A DNA stretch of 6,835 nucleotides from an uncultured Erysipelotrichaceae bacterium (lineage in GTDB: Bacteria; Bacillota_I; Bacilli_A; Erysipelotrichales; Erysipelotrichaceae): NCBI GenBank assembly GCA_902766675.1, contig CACXEN010000141.1:1-6835 (forward strand), written 5' to 3'. This document shows positions 1-6,521 of the stretch, piece by piece (within the stretch, counting starts at the first letter, position 1; the number at the start of each line of letters is the position of its first letter). The notes beneath the pieces were generated by a model. It had not been told where the DNA came from and made no database searches. It worked only from the letters and a program-made list of their open reading frames with translations. The position numbers and the translations under genes are program-made.

Positions 1-357
1 AAATTTGTGTCGATGACTGCTAGTTTTGGGACATGGCAAAAAGCTTATGGTTTTGAAACATATCCAATTGTGTTATCGAAATATGGTGTATTACCTACAA
101 GTGAACAATTAGCAATTATCAAACAAAGAATTGTTGCGGATGATGTGAAATATATCGTTTATGAGCCAAATATGACAGAAGATATGGTCGCATTATTTGA
201 TGAGTTAGAAAGTGAACTTGGATTAACGAGAGTAGAATTATCAAATATTTCAAGTTTAACAACCGCTGAAGAAAATGATGGAAAAGATTATCTTTCCTTG
301 ATGTATGAAAACTTAAGTGTATTAGAAACAATGCTTATAGAAAATGGATCTGAATAG
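1..357 (+). CDS. Metal (zinc/manganese-type) ABC transporter substrate-binding protein, C-terminal part (5' end outside window)
   Basis: The reading frame is open from base 1 (Lys-Phe precede the first GTG at 7), so this is the end of a longer gene; about 118 residues of a family usually near 300 are visible. Proteins of the ZnuA/AdcA/PsaA family are cell-surface lipoproteins in Gram-positives that hand Zn2+ or Mn2+ to an ABC permease. Visible family signs are the FGTWQKAYGFE segment (like the FGYFxKxYGL strand-helix), a PTSEQLAIIKQRI helix, the VKYIVYEP strand (like the IFxEP of zinc-type members) and the terminal GKDYLSLMYENL helix typical of the C-terminus. Oddity: the position where ZnuA-type proteins carry His (and Mn-type ones Glu) just before this FG motif appears to be Thr (SMTASFG), so metal specificity is uncertain. 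The signal peptide and other ligands are outside the window. It ends 9 nt before polA with no terminator between them, so cotranscription is likely. The family call is fairly safe; the substrate is not determined. Confidence 0.8.
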   Translation, partial: KFVSMTASFGTWQKAYGFETYPIVLSKYGVLPTSEQLAIIKQRIVADDVKYIVYEPNMTEDMVALFDELESELGLTRVELSNISSLTTAEENDGKDYLSLMYENLSVLETMLIENGSE

Positions 358-361
358 GAGG
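356..361 (+). promoter_or_regulatory. Ribosome binding site of polA
   Basis: A full AGGAGG overlaps the stop codon of the upstream transport gene and lies 5 nt before the polA ATG. Because this perfect Shine-Dalgarno overlaps the previous gene's TAG, ribosomes finishing that gene may help start polA. It fixes the polA start at 367. Confidence 0.85.
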
Positions 362-366
362 TTGGT

Positions 367-2979
367 ATGAAAAAACTATTGCTTGTGGATGGAAATTCAA
401 TGTTATTTCGTGCCTATTATGCAACAGCATATAGTGGAGCGAAAATGTCGACATCGAATGGTATACCAACCAATGCTATTTTTGGATTTGCGTCTATGTT
501 TCAAAAAGCATTAGATACTGTTCAACCTGATGCTTTGATGGTAGCTTTTGATGCTGGAAAGCATACATTTCGTCATGATTTATATGAAGATTATAAAGGT
601 GGTAGACAACCTGCACCAGATGATCTTGTGCCACAATTTCAACTAGTAAGAGATATGCTAGATGCCTTTCATGTTTTTTGGATTGAAAGAGCAGATATTG
701 AAGCAGATGATTTAATTGGAACTGTTTCTAAAATCGCAAAAGAGTATCACACAACAGTATTAACATCTGATAAAGATTTATTACAGTTGATTGATCATGA
801 TACCGATGTATTACTCATGAAAAAAGGTATCAGTGAATTAGGTATTATGGATGAAGAAACATTAAAAGCAGAAATGGGAGTTACTCCACCACAAGTGATT
901 GATTTAAAAGGATTGATGGGAGATAAAAGTGATAATATTCCTGGCATTCCTGGGGTTGGTGAAAAAACTGCTTTAAAACTTTTAGATCAATATGGAACAG
1001 TAGAAAATGTATTAGAACATAGTGATGAATTAAAAGGTGCTTTACAAAAGAAAGTTGTGGAAGGAGCTAATTTAGCACTACTTAGTAAACAATTAGCAAC
1101 AATCAAAACAGATGTTGATTTAGACTTCAGCTTAGATGCACTAGCTTTTGAGCCAGACTATCCTGGAATTGTGGAATTCTTACAAGGCTTAGAAATGAAT
1201 ACATTATCGAAACGTTTTATGGAACATATTAATGATAATGGAAGTGTAGAAGAAGTCATTCGTGAAGATAAAGTAGAAAAAGTGAAAAGTGTACCAGCTT
1301 CACTTTTAGAAGATGATTTAGCAATTTATGTAAATGATACGCATGATTTATATTTAGATGCCATTGTAAGAGGTTTGGCATTAACCAATAAAAAAGAATG
1401 TGTATATATTGATATTGAAGATGCTAAAAAAGATGAGCAATTACTTGCCTATTTAAAAGATACAAAGAAAAAGAAAATTGGTTATGATGTCAAAAGAACA
1501 ATGCATTTGTTTAAACAATTAGGCATTGATGCAGTGTGGCATGAAGATACAATGATTATGGCTTCACTTGTGGATTCATCTTTGACAAGCAGTGATAAAA
1601 TCTTAGAAAAATATGATTTACATACTTCAATGTCATATGAAGATATCTATGGTAAAGCGAATAAACCAATTCTAACGGTAGATGAGGATGCGGAAGCTTT
1701 ACGAAGTGGACAGTGGGCCAATAATATTTATAAATTATATGATGCAACAATAGAAGACATCCATCGATTTGAAATGGATGACTTATATTACAACATTGAG
1801 ATGCCTCTAACAGAGATTTTATATCGAATGGAAGAAGAAGGTATTCGATGTGATGAGAATGTATTAGATAGTATTGCGCAAGAGACATTCAAGAAGATTG
1901 AAGAAGAAAGCAAGCAAATATATCAATATGCGAATAAAGAATTTAATATCAATTCTCCAAAACAATTGGGAGAAGTTCTTTTTGATGACTTGGCTCTTCC
2001 TAGTGGAAAAAAGCGTAGTACTTCTGCTGAAAAATTAGAGAAGTTAATTGGAATTCATCCAATTATTGAACATATATTAACGTATCGTAAACTTTCAAAA
2101 TTATATAGTACATATGCGGAAGGGTTAAAGAAGTACATATATAAAGATGGTAAAATACATACCATTTATAACCAATGTGCAACACAAACAGGAAGATTAT
2201 CATCTTCAGAGCCAAACCTTCAAAACATTAGTGTCAGAGATGAACAAGCAAGGGGAATAAGAAAAGCATTCTTACCAGAAGAAGGTTGTGTATTAATCTC
2301 TAGTGATTATCACCAAATTGAATTGCGTATGCTTGCGGATATGGCAAATGAGAAATCATTAATTGATGCGTTTAATCAAGGTATTGATATTCATACACAA
2401 ACTGCGATGGATGTATTCCATAAAAAAGCAGAAGAAGTCACAGCTGAAGATCGCCGTAAAGCAAAAACAGTAAATTTTGGTATTGTATATGGAATCAGTG
2501 ATTTTGGATTGGCTACACAGCTAGGTGTATCTAGAGTTGAAGCAGCTGACTTTATCAATGAATATTATCGTGCATATCCTGGTATTCAAACCTATATGAA
2601 TTCAGTTGTTGAATTCTGTGAGAAAAATGGATATGTCGAAACAATATCGAAAAGAAGACGTGAAATACCAGAGATTCATGATAAGAATTATGCGATTCGA
2701 GAATTTGGAAAACGTGCAGCCATGAATGCGCCAATTCAAGGTAGTGCAGCAGACTTAATAAAAATTGCGATGATTCATATTGATGAAATGATGGAAAAGA
2801 AAAAAGTAAAATCTAAAATGATTTTACAAGTTCATGATGAATTGATATTTAATGTGCCAGAAGATGAAATAGATTTGATGAAAGATCTTATTAATGATGG
2901 TATGGTACATGCAATGACATTAAAAGTACCACTCACTGCAGAATGTGCAATTGGTAAGACATGGTATGAGGCGAAATAA
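367..2979 (+). CDS. polA: DNA polymerase I
   Basis: This enzyme fills gaps in repair and removes RNA primers from Okazaki fragments. At 870 residues it has full family length, with three regions. The 5' nuclease (about 1-290) keeps its acidic metal ligands: D8, D62, the EADD cluster (E112, D114, D115), D135, D137, and D186/D189 in the GDKSDNIPG helix-hairpin-helix entry. The 3'-5' exonuclease-like domain (about 315-480) lacks the DxE of motif I, and the second-motif Asp aligns with T378, so proofreading is very likely absent, as in Bacillus Pol I. The polymerase domain (about 490-870) has TGRLSSSEPNLQNI (608-621), motif A DYHQIELR (D647, E652), the O-helix with R696, K700, F704 and Y708, and motif C QVHDE (H823, D824, E825). 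Motif A has His at 649 where Ser is the rule. F704 is the Phe type that discriminates against dideoxynucleotides. The stop overlaps the mutM start by one base (TAATG), suggesting translational coupling. The start is supported by the AGGAGG site. Confidence 0.98.
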   Translation: MKKLLLVDGNSMLFRAYYATAYSGAKMSTSNGIPTNAIFGFASMFQKALDTVQPDALMVAFDAGKHTFRHDLYEDYKGGRQPAPDDLVPQFQLVRDMLDAFHVFWIERADIEADDLIGTVSKIAKEYHTTVLTSDKDLLQLIDHDTDVLLMKKGISELGIMDEETLKAEMGVTPPQVIDLKGLMGDKSDNIPGIPGVGEKTALKLLDQYGTVENVLEHSDELKGALQKKVVEGANLALLSKQLATIKTDVDLDFSLDALAFEPDYPGIVEFLQGLEMNTLSKRFMEHINDNGSVEEVIREDKVEKVKSVPASLLEDDLAIYVNDTHDLYLDAIVRGLALTNKKECVYIDIEDAKKDEQLLAYLKDTKKKKIGYDVKRTMHLFKQLGIDAVWHEDTMIMASLVDSSLTSSDKILEKYDLHTSMSYEDIYGKANKPILTVDEDAEALRSGQWANNIYKLYDATIEDIHRFEMDDLYYNIEMPLTEILYRMEEEGIRCDENVLDSIAQETFKKIEEESKQIYQYANKEFNINSPKQLGEVLFDDLALPSGKKRSTSAEKLEKLIGIHPIIEHILTYRKLSKLYSTYAEGLKKYIYKDGKIHTIYNQCATQTGRLSSSEPNLQNISVRDEQARGIRKAFLPEEGCVLISSDYHQIELRMLADMANEKSLIDAFNQGIDIHTQTAMDVFHKKAEEVTAEDRRKAKTVNFGIVYGISDFGLATQLGVSRVEAADFINEYYRAYPGIQTYMNSVVEFCEKNGYVETISKRRREIPEIHDKNYAIREFGKRAAMNAPIQGSAADLIKIAMIHIDEMMEKKKVKSKMILQVHDELIFNVPEDEIDLMKDLINDGMVHAMTLKVPLTAECAIGKTWYEAK

Positions 2980-3785
2980 TGCCAGAGTTACCAGAAGTTG
3001 AAACGGTGGTACGTACATTAGAGTCAAAGATAAAAGATTTAACAATTACGGATGTAGAAATACTTTATCCAAAAATGATTCTAGATAAACCATCTCATTT
3101 TAAAAAGATGTGCATTGGCGAAAGTTTTCGCCAATTTTCTAGACGAGGAAAATATATTCTATTCCAAATGGATACCTTTACACTTGTGTCGCATTTGCGC
3201 ATGGAAGGGAAATACTATATCCAAAAGCCAAGTGAGCCACGGGATAAACATATGCATGTTATTTTTCATCTAAGTGATGGTAGTGAATTGCGATATCGAG
3301 ATACACGTAAATTTGGTAGAATGGAAATCTATCCATTAGAGATAGATTTGGATCATTTTCATGAATTGGGCTATGAACCATTTGATGAAAGATTGAACAC
3401 TCAATATTTCCATTCTTATATTAAGAATAAAAAATTGCCATTAAAAACATTATTATTAGACCAACATTTTATTAGTGGGATTGGAAATATATACGCCGAT
3501 GAAATTCTATTTGCGTGTGGACTTAGACCACAAAGAAGTTGTAAAAGAATTACTAAGAAAGATGAAGAAAACATCATTGAAGCATCGCGAATGATACTTC
3601 AAAAAGCAATAGAAAAAGGTGGCACAACAATACGATCTTATACATCTTCTTTGGGTGTAACAGGTTTATTTCAATTAGATTGTGCAGTACATGAGAAGAA
3701 GATATGTAAGAAGTGCGATAGTGAAATTAAAATGAAACGAATTGGTGGTAGGTCTTCCTATTACTGTCCAAAATGTCAAAAGTGA
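2979..3785 (+). CDS. mutM: Formamidopyrimidine-DNA glycosylase / AP lyase
   Basis: Also called fpg. It removes 8-oxoguanine and ring-opened purines opposite C and cleaves the abasic site by beta,delta-elimination. The 268 residues match the family. The catalytic start is MPELPEVETV, where Pro2 becomes the nucleophile and Glu3 assists; K58 sits in RRGKYI. DNA-void-filling residues correspond to M75, R110 and F112 (DTRKFG). The helix-two-turn-helix has GIGNIYADE with N170. The C-terminal zinc finger has C243, C246, C263 and C266, with the lesion-contacting R258 in GGRSS. All catalytic features are present, so it should be active. The start is fixed by the obligatory MPE N-terminus; it overlaps the polA stop by one base, with a GAGG site (2968-2971) inside the polA end. 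Repair of oxidised bases next to the gap-filling polymerase is a natural pairing. A perfect inverted repeat lies inside the gene at 3114-3135. Confidence 0.97.
   Translation: MPELPEVETVVRTLESKIKDLTITDVEILYPKMILDKPSHFKKMCIGESFRQFSRRGKYILFQMDTFTLVSHLRMEGKYYIQKPSEPRDKHMHVIFHLSDGSELRYRDTRKFGRMEIYPLEIDLDHFHELGYEPFDERLNTQYFHSYIKNKKLPLKTLLLDQHFISGIGNIYADEILFACGLRPQRSCKRITKKDEENIIEASRMILQKAIEKGGTTIRSYTSSLGVTGLFQLDCAVHEKKICKKCDSEIKMKRIGGRSSYYCPKCQK
3114..3135 (+). repeat. Perfect inverted repeat (10-bp arms) inside mutM, followed by T4
   Basis: ATTGGCGAAA (3114-3123) is mirrored by its exact reverse complement TTTCGCCAAT (3126-3135) with a 2-nt centre. In RNA this would be a 9-bp stem with a 4-nt loop, and a run of four T (3135-3138) follows. 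It lies in codons for residues about 46-52 of MutM, roughly 135 nt into the gene. The shape resembles a weak intrinsic terminator, an attenuation point or an RNase-processing hairpin. The structure is seen directly; any function is inference. Confidence 0.55.
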
Positions 3786-3790
3786 GAAAT

Positions 3791-4390
3791 ATGAAATTAG
3801 GAATTACTGGAACAATCGCAGCAGGGAAAACAACAGTATCTATTCTTTTAAAACAAAGAGGGATACCAGTTTTTAATAGTGACCAATATGCCAAAATGGC
3901 ATATATCAAAGGATCTGATACATATCATGTGATTGTTAGAGAATTTGGTAATGAGATATTGGATGAGAATCAAGAAATTGATTTAAAAAAGTTAGCAGAT
4001 CTTATATTCTCTGATGAAGATAAACGCAAACAAATTAATGCGATTGTACATCCATTTGTGAAAGAAGGAATATTGAAATTCTTTTCTAATCATGCGGATT
4101 TACCAATTGTGGCTGCAGAAGTACCATTGTTGTTTGAGGCTGGTTTTGAAGATTTGTTTGATGAGATAGTGGTAGTAACTTGTGATGAAAAAGTCGCAAT
4201 AGATCGAATGATGGAATATCGCAATTATACTTATCAAGAAGCATATCAGCGCTATCATAGTCAATTGGATGAAAAAATTCAGATTTCAAAAGCAGATAGA
4301 GTACTATATAATAATTTAGACTTAGAATCATTGATGCATCAAATCAATGCGATGTTAAAAGAGTTAAAAGGAGAAAGACATGGAGATTAA
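3791..4390 (+). CDS. coaE: Dephospho-CoA kinase
   Basis: This enzyme catalyses the last step of coenzyme A synthesis, ATP-dependent phosphorylation of the 3'-hydroxyl of dephospho-CoA, in the cytosol. From the ATG at 3791 it has 199 residues, normal for the family. The N-terminus reads MKLGITGTIAAGKTTV, a P-loop like the usual GLTGGIASGKSTV. Further family marks are the VFNSDQYAK segment (like DAD-x-x-A), the IVHPFVKEG segment, the VPLLFEAGFE lid/CoA-binding motif and the late ADRVLYNN (like ADYVIDN). Start choice: an ATG at 3773 would add six residues, overlap mutM by 13 bp and has no Shine-Dalgarno at a usable distance. The 3791 ATG puts the P-loop at the usual distance from the N-terminus, with a weak AAGTGAG 4 nt upstream. 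The 3773 start is not excluded. The 3' end overlaps dnaB by 11 bp. Gly-to-Thr and Ser-to-Ala/Thr changes in the P-loop look conservative. Confidence 0.94.
   Translation: MKLGITGTIAAGKTTVSILLKQRGIPVFNSDQYAKMAYIKGSDTYHVIVREFGNEILDENQEIDLKKLADLIFSDEDKRKQINAIVHPFVKEGILKFFSNHADLPIVAAEVPLLFEAGFEDLFDEIVVVTCDEKVAIDRMMEYRNYTYQEAYQRYHSQLDEKIQISKADRVLYNNLDLESLMHQINAMLKELKGERHGD
4369..4373 (+). promoter_or_regulatory. Ribosome binding site of dnaB inside coaE
   Basis: AGGAG lies 6 nt before the ATG at 4380 and is within the last codons of coaE. It supports the dnaB start that overlaps coaE by 11 bp, and hence translational coupling of the two genes. Confidence 0.75.
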
Positions 4391-5570
4391 ACCACGCGAT
4401 GCATATCGTTGTGAATATTTGCAAGGTATTGACGCTAGTGCATTACAAGTATTGATGACACTATATCAACCTCTTATCACAAAAGAGGGTGTTTTGGTTT
4501 ATCTTACTTTAATGGCTGAAGCGAAAAACTTACATGCACTAGAATCTCATGCACGCCTTTTAACACTTCTCAATATGTCATCTTATGAATTTGATCGAGC
4601 TTGTGCGAAACTAGAAGAATATATGTTGTTAAAAGTATATGTGAAAGAAAGTGAATCACGAAATAATTATGTATATTCTTTATTACCAGTATTAAGCGCA
4701 AAAGATTTTATTCAAAGTAAAGTATATATGTCACGCTATACAAAAGTAGTAGGTCAAAAACAAAGTGATATTACATGTGCTAGTTTATTGAATCAATCAG
4801 TTAGTGTGAATAACTATAAAGATATTACTAGAATGGTAAGACATAAAGCAGCTATCGTTGAAAAAGAAGATGTGGAATATACAAGAATACAACCACGTTA
4901 TTCAATTTCGTTAGATGATGATACGATTGAATTTGATTATGATAAATTTATTTCATCAACGTCATCTTTGGTATTCCCAGTAGAATTAAGAACACAAGAG
5001 AATTTATATATTATTGGAAAACTAGCAACCATTCATGGCTTATCTGTTGATAAGATGCGCGTATTAGTAAGTAAAAGTGTAAATCTTGCGACAATGGAAT
5101 TAGATGAAGAAAAGTTAAAGTTGATGGCAGAGAAAGCTGATCCAGATATAAAAGGGAAAAAGGATGCATATGAAGTATCTCCTATATCTTTTTTACAAAG
5201 CAAACAAAATGGTGCGCCAGTTGCTTTAGCAGATAAAAAGATATTAGAAGATTTAGGCATGAAGATGAAATTTCCAAATGAGGTCATTAATGTACTAATT
5301 GAATATATATTAGAAGTAAGCAACAATCGTTTGAATCCACAATTCGTACAAAAGGTTGCGGCTGAGTGGGCAAGAGATGGTGTGAAAAATAAACAAGACG
5401 CAATTCTTGAAACACAAAAACAAGTGGGCGTAAAGAAAACGAAATCAATGCGTATTGAAGCACCTGATTATATCAAAGAACAAAAACAAGGTGTTTATAA
5501 AGAAAAGAAAGTTGCCTCAAAAGAAACGATAGATAGAATAAAGAAATTGCAAAAAGATAAGAAGGGTTAA
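4380..5570 (+). CDS. dnaB: Replication initiation / helicase-loading protein DnaB (DnaD/DnaB family, Firmicutes type)
   Basis: This is the Firmicutes primosomal DnaB, not the replicative helicase that has this name in E. coli. In Bacillus it acts with DnaD and DnaI to load the DnaC-type helicase at oriC and at restarted forks, and it links the origin to the membrane. Evidence is family likeness: the N-terminal winged-helix region (about 1-110) has LQVLMTLYQPLI followed by a leucine-rich helix, as in Bacillus DnaB. The C-terminal DnaB_2 domain (about 265-345) has SPISFLQ, PVALADKKILEDLGM, the FPNEVINVLIEYIL helix and F322 to W330 with ARDGV, the local form of the YxxxIxxxWxxxGI signature. A lysine-rich tail (about 350-396) follows. 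At 396 residues it is shorter than the roughly 470 of B. subtilis; I judge the difference to lie mainly in the middle, without a frameshift. It is followed after 1 nt by its partner gene dnaI, which strongly supports the assignment. Confidence 0.92.
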   Translation: MEIKPRDAYRCEYLQGIDASALQVLMTLYQPLITKEGVLVYLTLMAEAKNLHALESHARLLTLLNMSSYEFDRACAKLEEYMLLKVYVKESESRNNYVYSLLPVLSAKDFIQSKVYMSRYTKVVGQKQSDITCASLLNQSVSVNNYKDITRMVRHKAAIVEKEDVEYTRIQPRYSISLDDDTIEFDYDKFISSTSSLVFPVELRTQENLYIIGKLATIHGLSVDKMRVLVSKSVNLATMELDEEKLKLMAEKADPDIKGKKDAYEVSPISFLQSKQNGAPVALADKKILEDLGMKMKFPNEVINVLIEYILEVSNNRLNPQFVQKVAAEWARDGVKNKQDAILETQKQVGVKKTKSMRIEAPDYIKEQKQGVYKEKKVASKETIDRIKKLQKDKKG

Positions 5571-5571
5571 T

Positions 5572-6477
5572 ATGCAAAAGTTAGATATAAATATTAGTGA
5601 CAATGTGAATAATGAAACTACAGATAAGTTGATTCAAGCATTAAAGAAGAATTCTGCAATTTCTTATGTATTAAAAAAGAATGAAATTCCAAGTGATGTA
5701 ATTGAAAAATTCCCTTGGCGTTTAAGAGAATGGCTCATCTCTTTTAAACCATGTCAAAATTGCGAAGGTTTACATGCTTGCAAACAAAAGACAAAAGGGT
5801 ATTTTAATAATTTAACGTATGATGGTTTATTAGATTGGGTTATTACACCATGTCATTACCAAAGAGAAGTTTTAAATGCGACAAAGCATATGGAGAATTA
5901 TTTGGTGAGTGATTTAGGTGTTAAAAACCAAACAGTTTCATTTAAAAATATCAATGTAGAAAATGAAGATGATGATTATTTATTGGTGCTAGAAGAAGCG
6001 ATGCAAGCAAGTGATAATCATAAAGGATTATATATTTATGGCACGATGGGATCTGGTAAAACATATTTAGCTGCTTGTGCATGTAATGAACATGCAAAAA
6101 ATGGTGAGAAGGTAGCTTTTGTGCATTATCCATCTTTCTGTAAACGCATTGCGGAATTACATCGTACAGATGAAGACAAAGATGAATTCAATCGTTTACG
6201 TAGAGCAAAGTTTTTAGTTATTGATGATATCGGTGCTGAATCAGTTACAGCATGGAATAGAGATTCCATACTTTTTCCATTGTTAGAACATCGCTATGAG
6301 AATGGTTTAACAACGTGGTTTACTTCAAATATTGATTTAGATATGCTTGATACACATTTCCAATATACAAGTAAAGGAGATGCTGATGAGAATAAATCAG
6401 CAAGAATTATTGAAAGAATTAAGCATATGACAAAAGTGATAGCGCTTACAGGAAAAGACCGCCGGATTTCTCTTTAA
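5572..6477 (+). CDS. dnaI: Primosomal protein DnaI, AAA+ helicase loader
   Basis: DnaI is the ATPase that opens or assembles the hexameric replicative helicase on DNA during initiation and restart. At 301 residues it is close to B. subtilis DnaI. The N-terminal helicase-binding region has a Cys-rich zinc site: C61-x2-C64, C70 and C94 are the likely ligands. The AAA+ domain (about 120-295) shows Walker A GTMGSGKT (157-164, K163), Walker B FLVIDDIG (214-221, D218/D219), sensor-1 Asn in WFTSNI (N253) and the late arginines of ARIIERI (R278, R282), candidates for arginine finger and sensor 2. The ending KHMTKVIALTGKDRR matches DnaI/DnaC-type loaders. It starts 1 nt after dnaB with AAGGG (5562-5566) 5 nt upstream, so the two loaders are probably made together. 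Its last codons form the left arm of the terminator that ends the operon. All catalytic motifs are intact. Confidence 0.95.
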   Translation: MQKLDINISDNVNNETTDKLIQALKKNSAISYVLKKNEIPSDVIEKFPWRLREWLISFKPCQNCEGLHACKQKTKGYFNNLTYDGLLDWVITPCHYQREVLNATKHMENYLVSDLGVKNQTVSFKNINVENEDDDYLLVLEEAMQASDNHKGLYIYGTMGSGKTYLAACACNEHAKNGEKVAFVHYPSFCKRIAELHRTDEDKDEFNRLRRAKFLVIDDIGAESVTAWNRDSILFPLLEHRYENGLTTWFTSNIDLDMLDTHFQYTSKGDADENKSARIIERIKHMTKVIALTGKDRRISL

Positions 6478-6492
6478 ATCGGTGGTTTTTTT
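6456..6492 (+). terminator. Intrinsic (Rho-independent) terminator after dnaI
   Basis: The left arm AGACCGCCGGATTT (6456-6469) pairs with AAATCGGTGGTTT (6476-6488) around a 6-nt loop. There are about 13 base pairs, two of them G-T wobbles, with one bulged G at 6464. The stem runs into seven T (6486-6492). The dnaI stop codon (6475-6477) sits at the loop/right-arm border, so the left arm is coding. It would end the transcription unit that includes polA to dnaI. Confidence 0.87.
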
Positions 6493-6500
6493 GATAAAAT
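6473..6500 (+). promoter_or_regulatory. Possible extended -10 promoter for pfkA
   Basis: TGATAAAAT (6492-6500) reads as an extended -10 element (TGn followed by TAAAAT, five of six consensus bases). A weak -35 match TTTAAA (6473-6478) lies 16 bp upstream, inside the terminator. The predicted start point (about 6506-6508) would leave the ribosome site almost at the mRNA 5' end, which is unusual, so the call is tentative. Alternatives are a promoter further inside dnaI or readthrough of the terminator. Confidence 0.35.
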
Positions 6501-6508
6501 GTATAGGC

Positions 6509-6513
6509 GGAGG
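6509..6513 (+). promoter_or_regulatory. Ribosome binding site of pfkA
   Basis: GGAGG lies 8 nt before the ATG at 6522 and fixes this start, which also gives the canonical PfkA N-terminus. Confidence 0.85.
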
Positions 6514-6521
6514 TTTTCTCT

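Noticed and set aside
7..9. GTG at 7 as a true start of the first gene
   Set aside because: The frame is open upstream to base 1, no Shine-Dalgarno can be seen, and the similarity begins in the middle of the family fold, so the gene is cut by the window edge.
119..331. Reverse-strand open frame opposite the transport gene
   Set aside because: It lies fully within a recognised gene family on the + strand, has low-complexity His/Leu/Tyr-rich content and no ribosome site; it is a shadow frame.
1278..1307. 9-bp inverted repeat AAAAGTGAA / TTCACTTTT in the polA linker
   Set aside because: AT-rich arms with a 12-nt loop are weak and likely by chance in this base composition; it lies in the low-complexity linker between the nuclease domains.
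1556..1888. Reverse-strand open frames inside polA, and similar ones in coaE, dnaB and dnaI
   Set aside because: Each is opposite well-supported coding sequence, with compositions typical of antisense translation and no family resemblance.
2045..2065. 8-bp inverted repeat TAATTGGA / TCCAATTA in polA
   Set aside because: Short, AT-rich and with no T-run after it; expected by chance in a sequence of this composition.
3783..3785. TGA at the mutM end as a recoded Trp codon (code 4)
   Set aside because: Reading through adds only a few residues before TAG, the zinc finger is already complete at CPKCQK, and tryptophans elsewhere in the window use TGG.
4380..5570. Possibility that this gene is DnaD rather than DnaB
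   Set aside because: The length, the LYQPLI N-terminal pattern, the PVALADKKILEDL stretch and the position directly before dnaI fit DnaB better; DnaD is usually shorter (about 230 residues).
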